NCBI GenBank assembly: GCA_963756605.1
Contig: CAVWOT010000019.1
Coordinates: forward strand, 1-64,000
Direction: 5' to 3'
DNA length: 64,000 bases
From: Bog-159 sp963756605
GTDB taxonomy: Bacteria; Acidobacteriota; Terriglobia; Bryobacterales; Bryobacteraceae
Within the stretch, counting starts at the first letter, position 1. Each line of letters starts with the position of its first letter. Below are positions 43,550 through 53,126 of the stretch, piece after piece. The translations under genes were made by a program, and so were the position numbers. The notes below the pieces were generated by a model, which was not told the origin of the DNA, did not search any database, and was given only the letters and a program-made list of their open reading frames with translations.

Positions 43550-44164
43550 TCACGCCTGCTCGTCGTCCGGAACGCAGCCGATGGTGCTCATGTATTCGTC
43601 CGACGTATATAGGGCAAAGCCGAACGATTTCGGATCGAGCACGGTGAACGGCGTCAAGCTTTGATAGCAGGCGAACAAGCTGTCGGAGTACGCATAATAA
43701 TTTTCCAGGAAAGCGGCGGAAATTAACGCGAAGCCCGGCGGCTCGGGGAACACCGCGTTGACGCCGATAGCGCGCGATACAATGCGCCGATAGTCGACCA
43801 CACCCCATTTTTCGAAGCGGGCGGCGACCGCGGCCGGGGTATGATTCACCAGCAGGTCCGCAAAACTTTGGGGTTGAATGCCGCCCTGGGCTAGCGCTGC
43901 GTCGCGGCTCGCGAAATCCGTACATTGTGCGATCCAGCGCATAACATCCTTGCCGGTGAGCGAGAGCATGCGAAATTCGGTGTAGCGGCCCCGCAGCAAG
44001 GGCTCCCTATCCGCGTCTGCGTTGGCCATGCCATTCAGATGCAGCGAGAGCCTGATGCTGTCCATTACGGAGGAAGCGTCCAATCCACGATCGAAGGGAT
44101 GCAATATCAAAGGGGGCAGGTCCCACCAGCGGCCAGGCCACGGATTCTCACCAGAATGGGTCAT
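43550..44164 (-). CDS. Hypothetical protein
   Basis: 204 residues from ATG 44164 (THSGENPWPGRWWDLPPLIL). The frame is open further upstream but that part is low in complexity. The body is helical (FRMLSLTGKDVMRWIAQCTD, FALISAAFLENYYAYSDSLF), without a signal peptide or membrane helix. I recognise no family. It is divergent from the secreted gene at 44274 with a ~110-bp gap. Confidence 0.6.
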   Translation of the reverse strand: MTHSGENPWPGRWWDLPPLILHPFDRGLDASSVMDSIRLSLHLNGMANADADREPLLRGRYTEFRMLSLTGKDVMRWIAQCTDFASRDAALAQGGIQPQSFADLLVNHTPAAVAARFEKWGVVDYRRIVSRAIGVNAVFPEPPGFALISAAFLENYYAYSDSLFACYQSLTPFTVLDPKSFGFALYTSDEYMSTIGCVPDDEQA

Positions 44165-44273
44165 CTCTAAATAGCATATCGGCTTCGCGGGCTGAAGTCT
44201 GCGCCGCCCAGACGCAGAGGCAACCCGCCGCCGGGCGCCGCGATGCTGTAAGATGTGGGCGGGAGGAATTTTG

Positions 44274-44813
44274 GTGAAGACATTTACGGCGCTGTGCGCA
44301 TTATTGTTGACGCTCGGGCTTCCGCTTCTCGCGCAACGGGACCAACACGAAGGAAGCAAGCCTGCTGTCGGTGGAGGATACATACCCAAGCATGGCCCTC
44401 CGCCCGCTAAAGCCGCACCAAAGGCCCCGGCACCTGCTGAGCACCCCAATTTTGCTGACCAGGCCGGGCATCCTCAGGCTCCCCACGTCCACACCAACGG
44501 CACTTGGGTCGGACACAATACCGGTAGAGACGACCCAAATTACCATCTCGACCATCCCTGGGAACACGGCCATTTTACGGGTGGCATTGGCCGCGGACAT
44601 GTCTGGCGGCTGGCAGGCGGAGGGCCTTCGCGCTTCTGGTTCGGCGGATTTTATTTTAACGTGGCGCCGTTTGACGTCGGGTACTGCGGTGACTGGCTAT
44701 GGAACAGCGATCAGATCGTCATATACGACGACCCGGACCACGTGGGCTGGTATCTGGCTTATAACGTGAGGCTCGGCACGTACGTGCACGTGATGTATCT
44801 GGGTACCAGTTAG
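44274..44813 (+). CDS. Secreted His/Gly-rich protein (hypothetical)
   Basis: 179 residues from GTG 44274 with GGAGGAATTTTG just before. The signal peptide KTFTALCALLLTLGLPLLAQ is clear. The middle is rich in His, Pro and Gly (HPNFADQAGHPQAPHVHTNG, YHLDHPWEHGHFTGG), and the C-terminus holds aromatic strands (SRFWFGGFYFNVAPFDVGY). The His clusters could bind metal. I recall similar proteins in Acidobacteria. The propeller gene follows. Confidence 0.7.
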   Translation: MKTFTALCALLLTLGLPLLAQRDQHEGSKPAVGGGYIPKHGPPPAKAAPKAPAPAEHPNFADQAGHPQAPHVHTNGTWVGHNTGRDDPNYHLDHPWEHGHFTGGIGRGHVWRLAGGGPSRFWFGGFYFNVAPFDVGYCGDWLWNSDQIVIYDDPDHVGWYLAYNVRLGTYVHVMYLGTS

Positions 44814-44833
44814 CCCCCGGTACACTCGGGTCT

Positions 44834-46348
44834 ATGCTTCGCAGCCGCTGGACGTTATGGGGCGCCATTCTGCTGTTTCCGCCGGCAGGACTGGTGCTGT
44901 GGTGGGTGCACCGGGGCGTGCGGCCGGTGGCGCGGATTGCCGGGACACTCGGCATCTGCGCGATCGCCATCGTCGAGCTGTTTGCCGTATACGGCCTGCG
45001 TCTCGAATGGGACGGCGCGATGAAGGTGCATGGCATCTCCTTCGAAACCCGCGCTAAGAATGACGCACGGCTGGAGGCCAGCCGCTCCGGGCACCGCGCC
45101 GAGGCTGCGCCGGTGGTGGTCCCGCCACAGGCAGCGATTCCTCCCGCGGCCTCTCCTGCAATAGCCGCACACGCCGCGCCAGACTATTGGACAGACTTCC
45201 GCGGTCCAAACCGTGCGGGAGTATATACCGAGACCGCGATCGAGACAACCTGGCCCGCGGCGGGATTGCCCCGCCTATGGAAGCAGCCCGTAGGCGGCGG
45301 CTATGCTTCCTTTACCGTGGGCGAAGGCCGCGCCTATACCATCGAACAGCGGCGCAGTCGCGAAACCATTACGGCATACGACGTCCAAACCGGCCGCGAG
45401 CTTTGGGCTTTCGGTTATCCGGCGCTGTTCGATGAAATCCTGGGCGGCGCCGGCCCGCGCGCCACGCCGGTGTATCGCGATGGTCTGGTCTATGCGTTGG
45501 GCGCCAAGGGGGATTTATATTGTGTCTCGGCCAGAACCGGTAAGCCAAAATGGTCGAAGAACATTCTGGCCGACAATGCCGCGCCGAACCAGCACTGGGG
45601 GATGGCGGAATCGCCGCTGATTGTGGACCGCATGGTAGTTGTAACACCCGGCGGCGCGCCGGACAAAAGCATCGTGGCTTACGACCGTTTAACCGGCGCG
45701 CCTGTCTGGCGGGCGCTCGACGATCGCGCGGGATACACTTCACCGATTCTGGCCACGCTGGCTGGCCGCCGGCAGATCGTGTGGCTCAGCGGGCAGCGCG
45801 CGGTCGGCTTGGCGCCGGAGAATGGCGCGCTACTTTGGGAATACGCTTTTCCCGCGCAGATGGATATGAACTGCGCGCAGCCGGTGGTGGTGGATGCGGA
45901 CAGCGTGCTGCTTTCGTCGTCGCCCGGGCCGGGCGCCGCGTTACTCACTATTACCAAGACCGGCGACGGTTACGCGGCGCGCGCCGTGTGGCAAAACAAT
46001 CACATGAAGAACAAGTTCAACTCATCGGTGTTCTATCAGGGTTACATCTACGGCTTCGACGAATCGATTCTGGCGTGCATCGACGCTCGAACCGGCGAGC
46101 TTAAGTGGAAGGGCGGGCGCTATGGCTATGGACAGTTGTTGCTCGCCGGTGACCACCTGGTGGTGCTGACCGAACAGGGCGACCTGGTGCTGGTGCGCGC
46201 GACCCCGGAAGGACATCAGGAACTGGCACGCTTCGCCGCGCTCGAGGGGCGCACGTGGAACATCCCGGCTATCGATAATGGTTTGCTGCTGGTTCGCAAT
46301 GCGAGCGAGATGGCCTGTTTCCGATTGGGAAAGGAGGGCGGGCTTTAG
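44834..46348 (+). CDS. Membrane-anchored PQQ-like beta-propeller protein
   Basis: 504 residues. Two membrane helices lie at the N-terminus (LWGAILLFPPAGLVLWWVHR and AGTLGICAIAIVELFAVYGL). A Pro/Ala linker follows, then a seven- or eight-bladed propeller marked by repeats like AYDVQTGRELWAF, CVSARTGKPKWSK, AYDRLTGAPVWRAL, LAPENGALLWEYA and CIDARTGELKWKG. The opening FRGPNRAGVYTETAIETTWP is typical of PQQ-like outer-membrane-linked propellers. Without the usual heme or calcium motifs it is probably a structural or assembly protein, not a dehydrogenase. It follows the secreted gene by 20 nt and may be co-transcribed. Confidence 0.82.
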   Translation: MLRSRWTLWGAILLFPPAGLVLWWVHRGVRPVARIAGTLGICAIAIVELFAVYGLRLEWDGAMKVHGISFETRAKNDARLEASRSGHRAEAAPVVVPPQAAIPPAASPAIAAHAAPDYWTDFRGPNRAGVYTETAIETTWPAAGLPRLWKQPVGGGYASFTVGEGRAYTIEQRRSRETITAYDVQTGRELWAFGYPALFDEILGGAGPRATPVYRDGLVYALGAKGDLYCVSARTGKPKWSKNILADNAAPNQHWGMAESPLIVDRMVVVTPGGAPDKSIVAYDRLTGAPVWRALDDRAGYTSPILATLAGRRQIVWLSGQRAVGLAPENGALLWEYAFPAQMDMNCAQPVVVDADSVLLSSSPGPGAALLTITKTGDGYAARAVWQNNHMKNKFNSSVFYQGYIYGFDESILACIDARTGELKWKGGRYGYGQLLLAGDHLVVLTEQGDLVLVRATPEGHQELARFAALEGRTWNIPAIDNGLLLVRNASEMACFRLGKEGGL

Positions 46349-46371
46349 CCGGCGCGGCGCTTCAGCGCCGC
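46341..46371. repeat. Pair of palindromes at a gene end
   Basis: GGCTTTAGCC (46341-46350) and GCGGCGCT-TC-AGCGCCGC (46354-46371), the second with perfect 8-bp arms. They overlap and follow the stop of the propeller gene. The same GGCGGG-TTTAGCCGGCGCGG lead-in precedes the palindrome at 41837. Confidence 0.8.
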
Positions 46372-46544
46372 TTCTGTCTTGACTGAAAATCATGCAATAT
46401 GTCAAATTGAATCCGTGACGAGAGCCGGTACCGGGCATCCGCAATCGCGGCGCCCTTCGAGTCGGCGCTGGCCAGACCTCGAAACAGCTTAACCTATGAC
46501 CAGCCCGAACTGTGTGATCAGCCTGCGGCACGCAGCATAACCCC

Positions 46545-47174
46545 ATGGCCCGCCGTATCGAATCCTACATGCTCGACGGGCCCGCGGGCAAGTTGGAAGC
46601 TCTGCTCGAAGCGCCCGAGGAATCCGATCCGCGGGCCGTGGCGCTGGTTTGCCACCCGCATCCTTTGTTCGGCGGCACCATGCATAACAAGGTCGTCTAT
46701 CGGGTGGCGCGGGCGCTGCGGAGTTCGGGTTACGTGGTGCTGCGGTTCAACTTTCGCAGCGTCGGGAAAAGCGACGGCCGACACGACCTGGGAGTCGGTG
46801 AAATCGCAGATGCATGCGCGGCGCTCGATTGGCTGCGCAACCGCTATCCGGACCTGCCATACACTCTGGCCGGCTTTTCGTTTGGATCCCGGGTGGTACT
46901 GAACCTGGGCTGCGGGTTGCCGGACGTTCAACTAATCATCGCCCTGGGCTTTCCTGCCAAACGCGACCCGGTCGGCGAGTTAGCGCATTGCCGGGTACCC
47001 AAGCTATTCATTCAGAGCACGCATGACGAATACGGCCCGCCGCCGGAGATGCAGGCGTTCTACGCGCAGGTAGCCGAGCCGAAAAGGCTCATCTGGGTAG
47101 AGGCCGAGGACCACTTCTTCGCAGGCGGACTGGATGAGCTGGAACGGCAAGTTGCCGCGATGTCCGGCAGCTAA
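46545..47174 (+). CDS. Alpha/beta hydrolase (dienelactone-hydrolase-like)
   Basis: 209 residues. The conserved HPHPLFGGTMHNKVVYRVAR and FNFRSVGKSDG are typical of this short serine hydrolase class. The nucleophile elbow is GFSFGS (~112), an acidic residue lies in HDEYGPP and the catalytic His in EDHFFAGG. The oxyanion-hole His-Pro motif is present. The substrate is unknown; membership is clear. A 7-bp tandem repeat begins at its stop codon. Confidence 0.88.
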   Translation: MARRIESYMLDGPAGKLEALLEAPEESDPRAVALVCHPHPLFGGTMHNKVVYRVARALRSSGYVVLRFNFRSVGKSDGRHDLGVGEIADACAALDWLRNRYPDLPYTLAGFSFGSRVVLNLGCGLPDVQLIIALGFPAKRDPVGELAHCRVPKLFIQSTHDEYGPPPEMQAFYAQVAEPKRLIWVEAEDHFFAGGLDELERQVAAMSGS

Positions 47175-47214
47175 ACCACCAACCACCAGCCACCAGCCAC
47201 TAACCACCAGCTAC
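47174..47214. repeat. 7-bp tandem repeat between convergent genes
   Basis: Units AACCACC, AACCACC, AGCCACC, AGCCACT, AACCACC, then a partial one. The array starts at the hydrolase stop (TAA) and ends at the receiver gene stop, filling the whole gap. Confidence 0.85.
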
Positions 47215-47621
47215 AGCGCCGCCCGATGGGCGCGCCGCTGCGCGCGCATCCCGATCAGCTCGGCCACGTGGCCCAGCAACGCGGAAACGTTCTCCGCGTT
47301 GATCGAAACCTGCTGCTCGTCCCCCACCGGATAGCGGGATGCCTTGGCTTCCCTATAGGCCGTGACCAGCGCCGTCGCGGGCTGGTACGGTTTGACGCGG
47401 GCGTACGAAAGCACCTGCCTGCCGGCTTCCGGGGAATCCACCTCGGCTTCGCTTAGCACCAACTCGTATTGGCCTTCGTCCAGCTTCGAAAAGGCTTCCG
47501 CCGCTGAGCCCGCCACGTCCACGCTGTAGCCGCCGGCTTCCAGCAATGTTTGCAGCGTGAGGCGGGAAGACAACTCATCGTCCACCACCAGCACACGTGC
47601 CAGATCTAGACTCTTCGGCAT
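47211..47621 (-). CDS. Receiver-like protein with Glu at the phosphate site
   Basis: 136 residues from ATG 47621 (PKSLDLARVLVVDDELSSRL). The acidic pair DDE and Thr (LVTAYRE) fit a receiver, but the phosphoacceptor position reads LVLSEAEVDSPEAG, with Glu where Asp normally stands, and the usual Lys-Pro is not visible near SINAENV. It therefore probably cannot be phosphorylated and may be locked as a phosphomimic. It has no output domain. It stands alone. Confidence 0.8.
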   Translation of the reverse strand: MPKSLDLARVLVVDDELSSRLTLQTLLEAGGYSVDVAGSAAEAFSKLDEGQYELVLSEAEVDSPEAGRQVLSYARVKPYQPATALVTAYREAKASRYPVGDEQQVSINAENVSALLGHVAELIGMRAQRRAHRAAL

Positions 47622-47848
47622 TGCTGTAAGCTCTACTTTACCCGAAAAGCCAAAACATTTCACTTAAAAAATGCGTTTGCGCCAGAACTGTGGAATTTTG
47701 AATTAATCAATTGAAAACACGATGGAAAATCGCATTTATGTGGCACCCAGTCATCGGCGCCCCGAAAGCCTGATTCGGTTTTGTAAGCTCACATGTCATA
47801 CGTTTGTATGATTCGATACGCCGTCCCGCCCAGCGCCCAGGACTGGAG

Positions 47849-49927
47849 CTACGGTATGTCGATCACAGCGCTGCCGTTGGCTCTGGCGGCGCCTTGTGTG
47901 GCCGTCACCTGCACCTCGTAGGAGCCGGTATCCATGGCGCCCAAGCCAATCCGGCTCAACACGCGAATGGATCCATCGGCCTCGGCCGCGGGAAGGCTCT
48001 GCCGGACTGCGGTTACCAGCTTACCGTTATGGGACAATGCGATCCGCACGTCCGGCTGGGCACCGATACTGGCGCTGGGATACAAAACGAAATAGAGGCT
48101 TTCCACGGCGCCAGGCGACTTAGGGACCGCCGGGTTTAAGTCGGGAGTAACTTGGCCGCCGGGAAAGCCGAGTGGATCCATGGCATCGCGGGCGCCGTTG
48201 TGTGGCTGGACACTGCGCACAAATACCAGATCGCTCAGTCCGATGCGCCCGGCGGAAGGCACAAAGAATGCGATCTTGCGGATGCTGGCGGCCTGATTTT
48301 CCTGATCGAGCGCTACCGCTTGCATGTGATACCGGCCGGGCGGGAGACTCAGATGCAGCGTGACAGCCGTTTCGCCTCGCTCAAACTCCGGCCGTTTGGC
48401 GGCGGGCGCCTGAAACTGCAAATCGCGGGAAATTTTGCTGACGACCTGATCGCGGTCATCCTTGATCAAAGCGAGAAACGACACATGCAGGCGAAACAGT
48501 TTGCTCCTGTTATCCTCGGCGAAATAAAGTGCCCGGCTGGGAACAGAGAAAACAGCGCGGCACTCGGTTTCCGCTGCGGTAGCTTGGAAGCGCAACACCG
48601 CCGCATGAAACTCGAAAGCTTGCGGAGCAGGATCGCGGTCGAGCGCCGTCAACGCGGCGAATTCGAAGGGCGCGACTGGTTCGCCTCCGAGCATAGGCAG
48701 CGCGAAGTACCCTTTTCTGCTTTGGATGTTGACTCCCGACCGCGTAGCGCGGACCTCAGTGGCGCGGAAGTGACCATCATAGTTGGAGGACGACGGCGCA
48801 TAGCTCACCTCGTAGTGCGCGCGCACCTCTTCCATGACACGGCGCAGGGGCGCGGTCATGTCGTTCATATTGGCAATGGCGGCGCCGCCGGTATCCTCGG
48901 CGAGGGAGCGCAAGTTCTCCTGGTAGTTTGTCGGGGAATCGAACGCGTCCGGATCACTACGGCGGATGGCTGTATTGATAGCGCGCGATTCGCCGATCCG
49001 GTCAACGGTGTCGAGCCCGTTGGCATCCACCGTGTAGAAGGCCACGTTGGAGCGGTTCGCATCGCTGATCAAGGCGCGATAGCGCTCCGGCTGGCCCGGC
49101 GGGAGAATCAGACCTTCGGAAAAGTAGATGACGGTCTTGCGCCCGGGAAGCTGCGACTGGCCGCGAATCAACTGCTCCAAAGCATCGATGGATGAATTGC
49201 CAACCTGGTTGGAGAGCACGGCGATGGTGAGGGATGCCATCTGCCGTTCAACTGCCGCGGCGGCTGCGTCCAGGTGCGAACCTATGGCGACGGGGCCGCG
49301 CTCCTCGGCCGAGCCTGGCTGGAGGGCGCGAAAACCCCGCCGTCCGGACGACAGGCTATTGAGGAGCATGGCCTGCGTCTGCATATCCTTCGCGAAGGCT
49401 TCGGGAGCGCTGCCAGCCGCGCGGTCCACGGCCTGGTTGAGCAGGTCGAGATCATTTGTGTATTGTTGCAGAAGGTTGAGCCGGTGGTGCATTGCGAAAA
49501 CGCCGGCATACGTGTTCGCACCCAGTTCCGCGCCCAGAAAAGCTTTGGCGGCGGACGTGGCCCGCCGGCGGCTATCCAGGCTCATCCCGTCGAAAACCAG
49601 GGACACTACGTTGAGCTCGCGAAGCGGGTTGTAGGCCGCGCGCGCGCCGACGACGGATGCGTCCGGAGTGGTTCCGCCAGGCGCATCCCCGGCTCCGCGG
49701 TAATGGAAGCTGCGCAGCTTTTGGGGGACGCCGTCCTCCAGGATTTCAACGTCCTGCGGGAGCAGATTGGCGATCAATTTGTGGTGCTTGTCGCGGGCGA
49801 CGAAGTCCAGTAACACTTCCTGGGTGCTGGAATGAAGGATGGTCCCGGAGGAGGGCGGCGTGGTTTGTTGCGCGCGTCCGCTCAGGACCAGCGCAAAAAG
49901 TGCAAAAATCCTGCGCGACATAATCAC
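47849..49927 (-). CDS. VWFA-related acidobacterial protein
   Basis: 692 residues. The GTG start overlaps the purB stop (GTGA); ATG 49921 is the alternative. A signal peptide (SRRIFALFALVLSGRAQ) leads to a region VLLDFVARDKHHKLIANLLP, then EILEDGVPQKL, and a von Willebrand A fold with VVSLVFDGMSLDSRR and KTVIYFSEGL. This arrangement is characteristic of a family described from Acidobacteria. The C-terminal half has beta-sandwich strands. It probably acts outside the cell in binding or assembly. It is the last gene of the MBL-purB-VWFA operon. Confidence 0.88.
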   Translation of the reverse strand: MIMSRRIFALFALVLSGRAQQTTPPSSGTILHSSTQEVLLDFVARDKHHKLIANLLPQDVEILEDGVPQKLRSFHYRGAGDAPGGTTPDASVVGARAAYNPLRELNVVSLVFDGMSLDSRRRATSAAKAFLGAELGANTYAGVFAMHHRLNLLQQYTNDLDLLNQAVDRAAGSAPEAFAKDMQTQAMLLNSLSSGRRGFRALQPGSAEERGPVAIGSHLDAAAAAVERQMASLTIAVLSNQVGNSSIDALEQLIRGQSQLPGRKTVIYFSEGLILPPGQPERYRALISDANRSNVAFYTVDANGLDTVDRIGESRAINTAIRRSDPDAFDSPTNYQENLRSLAEDTGGAAIANMNDMTAPLRRVMEEVRAHYEVSYAPSSSNYDGHFRATEVRATRSGVNIQSRKGYFALPMLGGEPVAPFEFAALTALDRDPAPQAFEFHAAVLRFQATAAETECRAVFSVPSRALYFAEDNRSKLFRLHVSFLALIKDDRDQVVSKISRDLQFQAPAAKRPEFERGETAVTLHLSLPPGRYHMQAVALDQENQAASIRKIAFFVPSAGRIGLSDLVFVRSVQPHNGARDAMDPLGFPGGQVTPDLNPAVPKSPGAVESLYFVLYPSASIGAQPDVRIALSHNGKLVTAVRQSLPAAEADGSIRVLSRIGLGAMDTGSYEVQVTATQGAARANGSAVIDIP

Positions 49928-51231
49928 TCGAAAACACGGCGGAAAATTGCATCCACATGGCGTAGCTGGCGTTCGAGCGAGAAGCTCTCCGCGATTTGGG
50001 CGGGATTGAGCACCGCCTGGATCTCCGGGTCCGCCTCAATCGCGGCCCGAAAATCCGATTCGGTTTCCCAGGCTTGCATGGCATGCGTCTGGACGATTCG
50101 ATAGGCTGCTTCGCGCATCATTCCGACAGCCGCCAGGTCCAGCAGCAATTGCCCGGAAAAGACCAGGCCGCGGGTCATCTCCAGGTTCCGCCGCATGCGT
50201 TCCGGATACACCAAAAGCCTGTCCATCAGTTGGGTAGTCTTTTCCAGCAGGTAATCGGTGAGGATCGTGGAATCGGGGAGAATGACCCGCTCCACCGAGG
50301 AGTGCGAAATATCGCGTTCATGCCAGAGTGCGACATCTTCGTAAGCCGCCTGAACATTGGCGCGCACCACCCGCGCGAGGCCGCAAATCTGTTCGCAGGT
50401 GACGGGATTGCGCTTGTGCGGCATGGCTGAGCTGCCTTTCTGTCCGCGCGCGAAGTACTCCTCCGCCTCGCGCACTTCGGTGCGCTGCAAATGCCGCACC
50501 TCGAGCGCGATCTTCTCGCACAAGGCCGTCGCCAGCGCCAGCGCGGCGATGAGCGCGGCGTGCCGATCGCGCTGGATCACCTGCGAAGCTACCGGCGCGG
50601 GCTTCAAACCCAGCCGCGCGCAAATACGGTCCTCGGCTTCCGGACCGATATGCGCGAATGTTCCTACGGCGCCCGAGATCTTGCCCACGCGCAGGTCTTC
50701 GGCGGCCGCCCGCAGGCGCACCAGATCGCGCCCCGCTTCGCCATACCAGATGGCCAGCTTCAATCCGAAGGTGATGGGCTCGGCATGTACGCCGTGCGTG
50801 CGGCCGATCTGCACGGTATCTTTGAATTCGATAGCGCGCCGCTTCAGAACCGCTTGCAGGCCCTCCAAACCGGCAAGCAGAATTCCGCAAGCCTGCTGGA
50901 TCTGCAGCGCCTGCGCGGTATCCACCACGTCATTGGAAGTCAGCCCGTAATGCAGCCAGCGGGACGCCTCCGCATGCCCGGCGGCCTGCATGCTTTCGGC
51001 CACCGCCGTGGTGAAGGCGATGACATCGTGCTTCACCTCCCGCTCGATCTCGAGAATGCGGGCGCTATCGAAGCTGGCATACGTCCGCAGCGCGCGCGCC
51101 GCTTCGGCCGGCACCACGCCCATTTCCGCCAGCGCCTCAGAGGCTGCCAGCTCTACTTCCAGCCACTGCCGGAATTTGTTTTCATCCGTCCAGATGCGAC
51201 CCATTTCCGGCCGCGTGTAACGCGCGATCAA
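49924..51231 (-). CDS. purB: Adenylosuccinate lyase
   Basis: 435 residues. The start is TTG 51231, overlapping the stop of the metallo-hydrolase (TTGA). PurB acts twice in purine synthesis, splitting SAICAR and adenylosuccinate to release fumarate. The signature SSAMPHKRNPVTCEQ is near residue 260, with TGLTSNDVVDTAQALQ-like and HGVHAEPITFGLKL catalytic regions (His in RTHGVHAE). The length is typical. The 4-nt overlaps on both sides mark an operon. Confidence 0.96.
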   Translation of the reverse strand: MIARYTRPEMGRIWTDENKFRQWLEVELAASEALAEMGVVPAEAARALRTYASFDSARILEIEREVKHDVIAFTTAVAESMQAAGHAEASRWLHYGLTSNDVVDTAQALQIQQACGILLAGLEGLQAVLKRRAIEFKDTVQIGRTHGVHAEPITFGLKLAIWYGEAGRDLVRLRAAAEDLRVGKISGAVGTFAHIGPEAEDRICARLGLKPAPVASQVIQRDRHAALIAALALATALCEKIALEVRHLQRTEVREAEEYFARGQKGSSAMPHKRNPVTCEQICGLARVVRANVQAAYEDVALWHERDISHSSVERVILPDSTILTDYLLEKTTQLMDRLLVYPERMRRNLEMTRGLVFSGQLLLDLAAVGMMREAAYRIVQTHAMQAWETESDFRAAIEADPEIQAVLNPAQIAESFSLERQLRHVDAIFRRVFE

Positions 51232-52025
51232 AACTCGAATACCTCCGTGGGGCGAGACTGGCTGGCGATTTCGAGCGGTGTCGACAGCCCGCGCCGTTCC
51301 AGCGCTTGCGTTGCCATCAGGCGCACGATCTCCGGATGGTTATTATGCTCGCTGAGGTGGCCCAGAATGAGCCGCGCCGGGGTGCCATCGAAATCGCGCA
51401 GAAGGAAATCGCTCATCATATCGTTTGAAAGATGGCCCACCCGGCTCATCACGCGCTGCTTGACGGACCAGGGATATGGTCCGACCTTCAACATCTCCAG
51501 GTCGTGATTGGATTCGAGCAGCATCAGGTTCGACCGGCGCAAGTGGAATTTGACCGATTCCGTGATGTAGCCGAGGTCCGTGGCCACCGCGATTTTGACG
51601 TCGCCGGCATAAAAGCAGAAGCCCACTGGATCGACGGCGTCGTGCGGGATGCCGAAGCTGTCCACATCGATATCGCCCACCGAGAAACCGGCGCCGGCCT
51701 GAAAACATTCCAGGCGTGGCCGTATTTCGCCCCAATCGATGGCCGGCGCGGTGAGCTTGCTGATGTAGACCGGAATCCGCAGGCGGCGGGCTACCCGCGC
51801 GAGACCGGAAATGTGATCGGAATGCTCATGCGTGATCAGCACGGCATTGAGCGTTTCGACCTGCTCGCCCGCAAATTCGAGGCGCCGGACCAAAGCCCTG
51901 AAGCTCAGGCCGGCATCCACGAGTATGCGTGTGCGATCCGTCGCCAGCAGCGCGCAATTGCCGGAACTGCCGCTGGCCAACACGCAGAATTTGACGATAC
52001 CCGCCTCCCGAGAAACTTCAAGCAT
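51228..52025 (-). CDS. YycJ/WalJ-type metallo-beta-lactamase hydrolase
   Basis: 265 residues from ATG 52025 (LEVSREAGIVKFCVLASGSS). The family start CVLASGSSGNCALL and the metal motif THEHSDHISG are present; further metal ligands lie in IPHDAVDPVG, the AVATDLGY strand and GHLSEHNNHPE. YycJ proteins act as DNA exonucleases or in wall/replication coordination in other bacteria; the function here is inferred. It begins the operon with purB and the VWFA protein. Confidence 0.88.
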   Translation of the reverse strand: MLEVSREAGIVKFCVLASGSSGNCALLATDRTRILVDAGLSFRALVRRLEFAGEQVETLNAVLITHEHSDHISGLARVARRLRIPVYISKLTAPAIDWGEIRPRLECFQAGAGFSVGDIDVDSFGIPHDAVDPVGFCFYAGDVKIAVATDLGYITESVKFHLRRSNLMLLESNHDLEMLKVGPYPWSVKQRVMSRVGHLSNDMMSDFLLRDFDGTPARLILGHLSEHNNHPEIVRLMATQALERRGLSTPLEIASQSRPTEVFEF

Positions 52026-52084
52026 ACCAGGGATTCCGTGACCGAGCCGCGCGCGTGAGCAAGCGTTCTGATAGCCTGTACTCG

Positions 52085-53113
52085 ATGAAAGTCGCACGCA
52101 TCCACCAACACGGCGGGCCGGAAGTACTGGTTTACGAAGACGCGCCTGAGCCGAGCATCAAAGCCAACGAAATCCTGCTACGCGTCCGCGCCTGCGCGCT
52201 CAATCACCTGGACCTGTTCGTGCGCGCCGGAATCCCCGGCATGAAGTTCAACATCCCGCATGTGCTGGGCAGCGACATCGCGGGCGAAGTAGTCGCGGTG
52301 GGCGAATTGTGCGAGCGCGTGCAGCCCGGATGGCGCGTGCTGCTTTCGCCCGGCTTGAGCTGCCGCCAGTGCACGCAGTGCGTTTCGGGCCAGGACAACC
52401 TGTGCCGCGGCTACACCATGTTCGGCTATCGCGTGGATGGCGGCAATACTGAACTGCTGGCCGCGCCCGAATACAGCGCCATCCAGATTCCCGACTCGAT
52501 GAGCTTCGAGCAAGCCGCCGCGGTGCCGCTGGTATTTCTGACCGCGTGGCACATGTTGATGGCGCGCGCACAGTTGCAGGCGGGCGAAGACGTGCTGGTG
52601 CTGGCGGCTGCGAGCGGCGTGGGATCGGCCGCCATCCAGATTGCCAAGATGTTCCAGTGCCGGGTGATCGCCACCGCCGGCGGCGAGGAGAAGCTGGCCA
52701 AAGCGCGCGAACTCGGCGCGGACCACGTGATCGATCATTACCAACAGGACATATCGGCCGAAGTGCGCAAGATCACCGGCAAGCGCGGTGTGGACGTGGT
52801 GATCGAGCATGTGGGCACGGCCACCTGGCAGAAGAGCCTGGAATCGCTCGCGCCGGCGGGCCGCCTGGTCACCTGCGGCGCGACTACTGGCTATGACGCC
52901 AAACTGGACCTGCGTTTCCTGTTCAGCCGCCAGCTCTCCCTGCTGGGGTCGTTCATGGGGACCATGGGCGAGCTGCACCGGGTGCTGCAGTTTGTGTTTC
53001 GGGGGCAGTTGAAGCCGGTGATCGATCGGGTTTATCCGCTGTCTGAGATTCGCGCAGCGCATGAGCGGCTGGAGGGGAAGGCGCAGTTTGGGAAAGTCGT
53101 GGTAGTGCCATAA
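52085..53113 (+). CDS. Zinc-type alcohol dehydrogenase / quinone oxidoreductase
   Basis: 342 residues from ATG 52085 (KVARIHQHGGPEVLVYEDAP). Medium-chain reductase fold. The structural zinc lobe is LSCRQCTQCVSGQDNLC, and the Rossmann motif is VLAAASGVGSAAIQ near residue 175. A catalytic Cys/His pair is not obvious, and the N-terminal part is quinone-reductase-like. NAD(P)H-dependent reduction of an aldehyde or quinone is the probable reaction. Its 3' end is partly duplicated at 53782-53860. Confidence 0.88.
   Translation: MKVARIHQHGGPEVLVYEDAPEPSIKANEILLRVRACALNHLDLFVRAGIPGMKFNIPHVLGSDIAGEVVAVGELCERVQPGWRVLLSPGLSCRQCTQCVSGQDNLCRGYTMFGYRVDGGNTELLAAPEYSAIQIPDSMSFEQAAAVPLVFLTAWHMLMARAQLQAGEDVLVLAAASGVGSAAIQIAKMFQCRVIATAGGEEKLAKARELGADHVIDHYQQDISAEVRKITGKRGVDVVIEHVGTATWQKSLESLAPAGRLVTCGATTGYDAKLDLRFLFSRQLSLLGSFMGTMGELHRVLQFVFRGQLKPVIDRVYPLSEIRAAHERLEGKAQFGKVVVVP
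52979..53070. repeat. Direct repeat, copy 1 (inside the oxidoreductase 3' end)
   Basis: The last ~90 bp of the oxidoreductase gene, including GGGTGCTG, AGTTTGTGTTTCGG, GCCGGT and TTCGCGC, recur in altered form at 53782-53860, about 803 bp downstream. Confidence 0.75.
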
Positions 53114-53126
53114 GGTATTCCAATTT

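Noticed and set aside
48152..49195. A 347-codon plus-strand open frame
   Set aside because: Antisense to the VWFA-type gene, with no recognisable motifs.
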